From Epiperipatus broadwayi (lineage: Eukaryota > Onychophora > Udeonychophora > Euonychophora > Peripatidae), in the NCBI GenBank assembly GCA_028023455.1, contig JAQFVV010006474.1:701501-765500 (forward strand): 64,000 nucleotides of DNA, read 5' to 3'. The notes under the pieces were generated by a model, which was given only the letters and a program-made list of their open reading frames with translations, had not been told where the DNA came from and did no database searches. Numbering within the stretch: the first letter of the stretch is position 1; every line of letters starts with the position of its first letter. The position numbers were made by a program, and so were the translations under genes. Below, one piece after another: positions 58,038 through 64,000 of this stretch.

Positions 58038-58096
58038 ATAGCCAACATTTCGTCCATTTTTTCAAGATAATAATATGGACTTTATCAAGGTTCTAT
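58038..58096 (-). ncRNA. Degenerate hammerhead-like motif downstream of the PLE ORF
   Basis: Minus strand: TTGATAA takes the place of CTGATGA, followed by stem II GTCCAT/ATGGAC with a long loop, GAAA, TGTT and GGCTAT. GGCTAT can pair with ATAG..CC upstream as stem I (with a 2-base bulge). The two core changes, C3 to U and G8 to A, are at bases that pair with each other in the hammerhead fold. It lies about 250 bp after the PLE stop codon, where PLEs carry hammerheads. Probably weak or inactive. Confidence 0.5.
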
Positions 58097-58345
58097 AAAA
58101 CAGAGAAAAGAAATATATAATAAATAAGAAAACAAGAAAATAAAATAAGACAAATAAAATCAAATAAAACAATAATAATAACAAAATAAAATAAAATACC
58201 TAATAAACCAAAAACTGGAAAAATTGTATACTACAACATCTCCTTATAAAGTGAGAAATTTTTTATATTAAAAAGAAAAAGAAAAATATCCATACAAAAA
58301 CAGTCAATTTTTCTCCTTCTTTTCCTTTTTACACAAATATATAAG

Positions 58346-60943
58346 TTATTTTAAGATTTTATTTAAGCAAGGATTTAAATGTTCTATATATATACTCTCT
58401 TTGTTAAATCTTTCAAAGTAATTACCAATACATTCCAAAGGTCGAATTTCATAGTCCTTATGTCCTGTTTCCAATTTATGACAAAAGATAGCAGATTTCT
58501 TATCAATTAAATGCTGATATAGTCTGGTTTTTAATTTATTTTTGCTTGTTCCAATATAGAATACATTGTTTTTGCAATTCAAACATTTAATTAAATACAC
58601 TGAATTCATAGCTTCAAGCATATTAAATTCTTTATGATTAATCAAAGATCTTAAAGTTCTCTTCTTTTTGTATACAGGTTTCATATTTATACAGTATTTT
58701 TTATTAATTTTATTTAACAATTCATTTAATTTCAAAAATACAAATTTAGATAACTTAAAACCAATATAAATGTTATTATCTATAAAAAAAAATTTATTTT
58801 TGCACCTATTATTACCATCATGTTCTATTATTGTTTCATTATTTACCTTTTTATTCTTATAAACATTCATACAAATATTACTTCTAATTTTATTCAAATT
58901 TTTTGCAGAAAACAAATAATTTACAATTCTATATGGATATTCATTTATTATACATTCCCTTCCTATATAATTTAATTCTTTGTCCAAACTATATTCATTT
59001 GAACATAATTTAAATGCTCTCATTATTCTATTGTTTATGATATTAACTTTGCATTTAAAATCAACATCGGAATTCCAGTTTGTTAGTATTCCAGTATACA
59101 TTTTTTTTCTATAAACCTCAGTTTCTATTCTAATTCTATTATTTTTATAAAATTTATAAATCTTTACATCCATATATTCAATACTATTATCATTTTCTTT
59201 TTCTAAAGTAAACTTAATATTTTCTATTCTATTATTAATAAAATTCCAAAACTTAAATGATTTATTCAAATTACCATTAAATATCATGAAATAATCATCT
59301 ACATAACGTACATAAAATATAGGTTTATGACAAACATTAAAAAATATCTTTTCAAAATTGCACATATAAATATCTGCTAGAAATCCACTTAAACAATTTC
59401 CCATATTTAATCCTTTTATCTGTTTATAGTATTTGTCACCGAATTTAAAAAATAAATCCTTACAACATAACATAAGAATGTCATGCAACAAAGGAATATC
59501 CATTTTGATATTTTTATTTTTATCTTCAATGTACATCTCCAAAAAACGATCAATTGCTTTTTCACAATTTATATTTGTGTACATATTAATTATGTCTAGT
59601 TTAACAAAGTAAATATTTTTAAATTCTTTTAAACCAAATAAAAATTTCTTAATTTTTTCAATAAACACAACAGAATTATAAACTTTGTTCCCAGCAAAAC
59701 AATTAGTATATTTTTTAAATAAATTAATATAAACCCATTTTGAAATATTAACGTAATAAGTGTTAAAACAATCCACTATTGGTCTCATAGGTATATTAGG
59801 TTTATGCACCTTAGGCAAACCATGAATTTCAGCACACATAACGTCCATTCTTTTTAACCTAAACATTTCGCTTTTTTTAATTATTTCTTTATTTTCCATA
59901 ATTGTAATAAATTTATTTATCTTTTTATTTAAAAAATTACTCATATCTTTTTTAACTTCAATATAGCAATCTTCTTTTAACATATTTATCATTTTATTAT
60001 TATAATCCTCTATATACATAATTACCACATTTGAAGATTTATCTCCTTTCAAAAAAACGATATCATTATGCTTATTTTTTAAATTATCAATGGTTTCCCA
60101 TTCATATCTATTATACATATCCTTGTTTATATTATTTTGAATATCCCATTCTAATTTTTTAAATCCATACACCAAATCACTTTTTAATAATTCCTTATTA
60201 TCTATTTTACCAAAAATATCTTTATCAATATAATTATTAATCATTATCATTTTTGATTTAATTTCGATAATTTGTTTATTAACACTACATTTTCCAAAAG
60301 GTACATATTTTAACCCTTTTCTTAATATATTTAGTTCATTTTTACTAAAAACTTTATTTGTTAAATTGATAACTGAGGAATTATTATCTAAAAAATCATT
60401 ATTAACACTATCAAATTTATTATTATAAACAATATTCTTTTTTTGTTTATAAACTTTATTAAAATTTTCTTTTTTATAAAATATTAAATTATTTATTTTT
60501 TTATTATGTCTATTATTTACTTCATTCTTTAATCTTTTTACCTTTAATAAAAAAATCTTTTTTACAAAATTTTCTTCTTCAAATGTAATCAATTTACACA
60601 TTGAATTATATATAGATTTAATATTATTTAAAATATAATCTCTTTTCCTATATAACCCGTTTATAAATCTTTTTAAAATAAATCTTTCAATAAAATGAAC
60701 ATCACTTTGTTTAAACAATTTTTTAATTTTACTAAAACATAAAAACTTTGGAACCACATTATAATAAATACAATTTTTTAAAAATTTTATATCTAGGTTT
60801 AATTTTATGACCTTTAGTTTATATTTCATCCAATTATTAATTAACTTGATACAATCTCTAAAAACATATAAATCACTAATATTATTTCTCAAATAACCAA
60901 TAAAACTTTTCATATTCATATATTCAAATTTCAAAAAATACAT
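58346..60943 (-). CDS. Penelope-like element polyprotein: reverse transcriptase with C-terminal GIY-YIG endonuclease
   Basis: An uninterrupted 865-codon frame, very rich in K, N and I. The N-terminal 190 residues are basic and unrecognised. The PLE-specific block ELNILRKGLKYVP (203-215) is followed by KGDKSSNVVIM (299-309) and HGLPKVHKP (374-382). RT motif A is FVKLDIINMYTNI (446-458, Asp450), motif B KGLNMGNCLSG (510-520) and motif C YVDD (547-550); YMDVKIYKF is at 590-598. The linker has TGILTNWNSD. The endonuclease has VYLIKC (782-787), CxxC, FYIG (795-798), Arg807 and Glu849. Function: nick the target and prime reverse transcription. All RT and nuclease key residues are present, so it may be active. 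EN is C-terminal, unlike the permuted PLE clades. Motif B GNCLSG departs from the common GSPLSP. Confidence 0.93.
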   Translation of the reverse strand: MYFLKFEYMNMKSFIGYLRNNISDLYVFRDCIKLINNWMKYKLKVIKLNLDIKFLKNCIYYNVVPKFLCFSKIKKLFKQSDVHFIERFILKRFINGLYRKRDYILNNIKSIYNSMCKLITFEEENFVKKIFLLKVKRLKNEVNNRHNKKINNLIFYKKENFNKVYKQKKNIVYNNKFDSVNNDFLDNNSSVINLTNKVFSKNELNILRKGLKYVPFGKCSVNKQIIEIKSKMIMINNYIDKDIFGKIDNKELLKSDLVYGFKKLEWDIQNNINKDMYNRYEWETIDNLKNKHNDIVFLKGDKSSNVVIMYIEDYNNKMINMLKEDCYIEVKKDMSNFLNKKINKFITIMENKEIIKKSEMFRLKRMDVMCAEIHGLPKVHKPNIPMRPIVDCFNTYYVNISKWVYINLFKKYTNCFAGNKVYNSVVFIEKIKKFLFGLKEFKNIYFVKLDIINMYTNINCEKAIDRFLEMYIEDKNKNIKMDIPLLHDILMLCCKDLFFKFGDKYYKQIKGLNMGNCLSGFLADIYMCNFEKIFFNVCHKPIFYVRYVDDYFMIFNGNLNKSFKFWNFINNRIENIKFTLEKENDNSIEYMDVKIYKFYKNNRIRIETEVYRKKMYTGILTNWNSDVDFKCKVNIINNRIMRAFKLCSNEYSLDKELNYIGRECIINEYPYRIVNYLFSAKNLNKIRSNICMNVYKNKKVNNETIIEHDGNNRCKNKFFFIDNNIYIGFKLSKFVFLKLNELLNKINKKYCINMKPVYKKKRTLRSLINHKEFNMLEAMNSVYLIKCLNCKNNVFYIGTSKNKLKTRLYQHLIDKKSAIFCHKLETGHKDYEIRPLECIGNYFERFNKESIYIEHLNPCLNKILK

Positions 60944-61403
60944 GAAGAAGAAAGAAGAAAAAATATTATTCTTTATATTGATTAATTTTTTATCATGTGC
61001 ACTACTTTCTTTTTGATCATTTAGATATTGATTGATACATATTTTTTGTTTTTGGACCCCTTGGGATCTGAGAATGCTGCTTCAGATTACATTGTGTCAT
61101 TAGTTGAACTAATTATTCCTTTGATATATATTTCCCAGTATTTTATGTGTTATATCAACATCAGAAAAACTTAATAAGTAACATATCAGTCAAGAGAAAG
61201 GTTCAACTTTTAAGTTAGTTGTTAATTCTTCTGTTTGTTTGGAAATTCGGCTGTCAGTGGTAAATAATTTTCAAAGCCACTTTTTTGCTTTTTAGCAGCA
61301 CATTTATATTCAGAATTTTCTAATAAAAAGATTTTGTTTTTTAATTAATCTTGAAAGCAAACGTTATGCCACATAACAACAGCAAAATCTTTATTATTAT
61401 TAT
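60944..61403. other. Sequence between the PLE ORF and the gap
   Basis: It should include the 5' part of the PLE, but no hammerhead or repeat partner of the 3' end was recognised. A short (TTA)n run (61391-61403) next to the gap could be the 3' microsatellite tail of the RTE element. Confidence 0.4.
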
Positions 61404-61903
61404 NNNNNNNNNNNNNNNNNNNNNNNNNNNNNNNNNNNNNNNNNNNNNNNNNNNNNNNNNNNNNNNNNNNNNNNNNNNNNNNNNNNNNNNNNNNNNNNNN
61501 NNNNNNNNNNNNNNNNNNNNNNNNNNNNNNNNNNNNNNNNNNNNNNNNNNNNNNNNNNNNNNNNNNNNNNNNNNNNNNNNNNNNNNNNNNNNNNNNNNNN
61601 NNNNNNNNNNNNNNNNNNNNNNNNNNNNNNNNNNNNNNNNNNNNNNNNNNNNNNNNNNNNNNNNNNNNNNNNNNNNNNNNNNNNNNNNNNNNNNNNNNNN
61701 NNNNNNNNNNNNNNNNNNNNNNNNNNNNNNNNNNNNNNNNNNNNNNNNNNNNNNNNNNNNNNNNNNNNNNNNNNNNNNNNNNNNNNNNNNNNNNNNNNNN
61801 NNNNNNNNNNNNNNNNNNNNNNNNNNNNNNNNNNNNNNNNNNNNNNNNNNNNNNNNNNNNNNNNNNNNNNNNNNNNNNNNNNNNNNNNNNNNNNNNNNNN
61901 NNN
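61404..61903. other. Assembly gap of 500 N
   Basis: Exactly 500 undetermined bases, so probably a fixed-size scaffold placeholder whose true length is unknown. It interrupts the RTE endonuclease frame. Confidence 0.99.
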
Positions 61904-62602
61904 AACGAATTCATAATATAAAGTTTTTCTTTTTTCTGCAAACTCCACAAGTCTATGTCCTCTCTCATTTCTATTACCATAACCAAAATTACCTACAGCA
62001 ATTTCATCTTTCATTTGTCTACCAATTCTAGCATTAAAGTCTCCCATAACAATTTTAAAATGTTGTTTACTCTGATCAAAAGCCTTTTGTACATCCATAT
62101 AAAAATCTTCTACTACTTCATCACTATGAGAACTTGTTGGGGCATAAACCTGAATTATCTGCATTTGGTATCTGCTATTAAGTTGTATAACTAATCTTGC
62201 CACTCTGTCCGATACACCATCAATCTCCACAATATTGTTCTTCCACTTTTTATTTATAATGAATCCTACTGCACTTGCATTTCCAATATGTGTGCCTTTA
62301 TAATAGAGTATATGTCCACTTTTTAAATCAATTGTTTCTTCTCCTTTTCTTCTAACTTCACAAAGTCCAATAATGTCCCATTTAATATAAGACAGTTCTT
62401 CTTCTAATTCTTGCAATCTTCCTTCACTTGAAAGTGATCTGCAGTTGTAAGTACCTAAATAAAAAGTCATCATCAAATGGCAGCCTGGGTCCGCAATCAG
62501 GGGATTCTTAGCACCCTCCGCCTTCGGCCACCAACCGCTGCCTTGGTTGGTGACTTTACAGCCTCCTGGGAATAAGGGCCATGCTTTATTTTTGTCTGTC
62601 AT
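61904..62602 (-). CDS. RTE-type LINE endonuclease, N-terminal part (cut by gap)
   Basis: 233 codons are visible from the ATG at 62602 to the gap. After a leader of about 45 residues (VTNQGSGWWPKAEGAKNPL), an APE-type endonuclease begins: TYNCRSL (51-57, catalytic Asn), WDIIGLCEVRRKGEE (Glu82), VGFIINKKW, VYAPTSS (Tyr153), VMGDFNARIG (Asp188 and Asn190) and RNERGHRLVEFAE. These are the usual blocks of RTE-clade LINEs, the same sequences often annotated in animals as craniofacial-development-protein-2-like. The role is nicking the target for reverse transcription. The rest of EN and the RT would lie in the gap or have been lost. The visible part has no stop or frameshift. It is distinct from LINEs A-C. 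Confidence 0.85.
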
Positions 62603-63841
62603 AATTGTATATATGTATTGGAAAAATATTTATCATTTACACAAACATTCATTCTGCCTTATCAGGCACTGAGAAGAAAGACCATGGTGTTTCTTGATCT
62701 TAAACTCAGAGGTAAAAAGCCAATAAACTTACCACGCTGGATAATGCGTGTTGGTGAGCAGCCCATCCATGTTTGTATACTATATGAATAATCACATAGT
62801 AATAACAGCTGCAACGACAAGAATGTATGGAGTGGACATTAGGAATTTGCCCTGCTCGGTTCCTTTAAGGCCTCCAAGAGGAATCAAAGGGTCTCCTTTC
62901 AGTTAATAGCAAACTCCTTTCTGCAGCCATATATATATATATTGTGACATTCTGGTTTGGCACCAGAAATGGTCATTGTAGTAGTGTGGTAGTATATCAG
63001 TAATATCTGATATAATCCTCTTTAAAAAAAATGAAATAACGTGAAATTTAAAAAAAAAAAATTATTTTGACTTAAAACTGTAATTTAAAGCAAGTATAGG
63101 TATAATTAAAAAGATTTCTTAAATGTTTAGTATCTTGTTTTGGGGTATAATCAGTGATAGAATAGGGGAGTAGCTTGTTATATGTATAGTCAGTACAGTT
63201 TGAGTTGATGCTTACTTGTTTTATTTGTTTATAAAGCAGTATTCAGTTTTGTTAGAATGATTTTCTAGTCCATTTGTTTTATACATTTTAAATTTATAGC
63301 ATAAACAGTAAGAATATGTTTCACTCATCATCATTCACATTGTCATTTCAGTCATAGCAGTGTAATACCTATAGCATATTACTACTGAATATTCATGCAT
63401 TATCCAACCTCATTTTTCATTTATATGTTTCATTAAGTCATTAAATATCCCACATTACATTTAAATATTTAATTTTATAAATAACAGTATTAAAATCTAA
63501 CTTAATTACATTTTAAATACATCAATGAATTATGGACAGGTGAATTATATAATGACAAATACTGTAAAATATTTTATTTATTAAAACAATTGTCATCAAT
63601 TTTATTCTACTGCTTTAAAAATATTTAATTATTAGTTCAATATTTTTTTTTCATTTATTTAAAAGATGAAATAATTTTTTTTTATCTCTGATTTTTTTTT
63701 TTACTTTCACAAGTTTTTGCATAATTAAGCAAGTTTGCAATGGGAGGAGCGATTGACAATCTTTTTCTGGTGATGCAATGTTATCGTAAACAATTGGACG
63801 GGGACAAGGTGATGTAATGATTATTAAAAAAAACCTATAAA
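62603..63841. other. 5' flank of the RTE element and non-coding sequence
   Basis: 62603 to about 62930 is less AT-rich than the surroundings and is probably the 5' UTR of the RTE element. An AT run lies at about 62928-62941, followed by a short hairpin (TTCTGGT...ACCAGAA). The remainder is AT-rich without a gene. Confidence 0.4.
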
Positions 63842-63929
63842 AGTCAATTATTATTACTTAGAAGGGGGTCAGTCAATTATTATTACTTAGAAGGGGATCA
63901 GTCAATTATTCTTACTTTCAAAAGGGCAG
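63842..63929 (+). repeat. Three-unit tandem repeat, 29-30 bp
   Basis: Units starting AGTCAATTATTATTACTTAG at 63842, 63871 and 63900. The first two differ at one base; the third is more diverged. Confidence 0.9.
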
Positions 63930-64000
63930 TCATCAAACAAACTTTTAAGATAGCTATAACTAAGTTTATTTAGCAAAGTTTAATAGTGCAAGTATTTTTC

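Noticed and set aside
61345-62031. Long frames spanning the N run
   Set aside because: They are open only because the N bases contain no stops.

Overview
The window is a transposon-dense, strongly AT-rich piece of a eukaryotic, almost certainly invertebrate animal, genome. The reasons are Penelope-like elements (PLEs), APE-type LINEs, an RTE endonuclease, a hAT transposase relic of the GTF2IRD2/ZBED kind, Ty3/gypsy-style gag genes, TA-flanked and hairpin MITEs, many AT microsatellites and a 500-N scaffold gap. I cannot name the species and I found no convincing host gene.

Layout. 1-4.5 kb: an integrase scrap, a decayed PLE on the minus strand with a textbook hammerhead ribozyme core downstream, a small MITE, and a 1.3-kb TA-flanked MITE. 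7.1-13.7 kb: a young LTR element (two 2128-bp LTRs, minus strand) coding only for a gag-like protein. 13.7-16.1 kb: LTR-like sequence. 17-21.4 kb: a foldback hairpin, a short hammerhead-family element, tandem repeats and an inverted second copy of the 1.3-kb MITE. 23-35 kb: three LINEs of one family (A minus, B minus, C plus), A and B with target-site duplications, plus more foldback and hammerhead-family copies. 35.4-37.8 kb: a dead hAT transposase. 38-49 kb: a second LTR element with a related gag and again no pol. 51-58 kb: two further hammerhead-family copies, a large foldback carrying two opposed tRNA-like sequences, and a hAT-like MITE. 58-61 kb: an intact 865-codon PLE with RT and C-terminal GIY-YIG nuclease. 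61.4-62.6 kb: the start of an RTE-type LINE cut by the gap.

How the parts fit. The clearest candidate for a new system is a family of short elements (66 to about 460 bp) flanked by 10-16-bp target duplications. The longer copies carry hammerhead-like motifs, once as two opposed motifs in an inverted repeat. An intact PLE in the same window is a plausible source of the reverse transcriptase; that link is inference. The two gag-only LTR elements must take pol from elsewhere.
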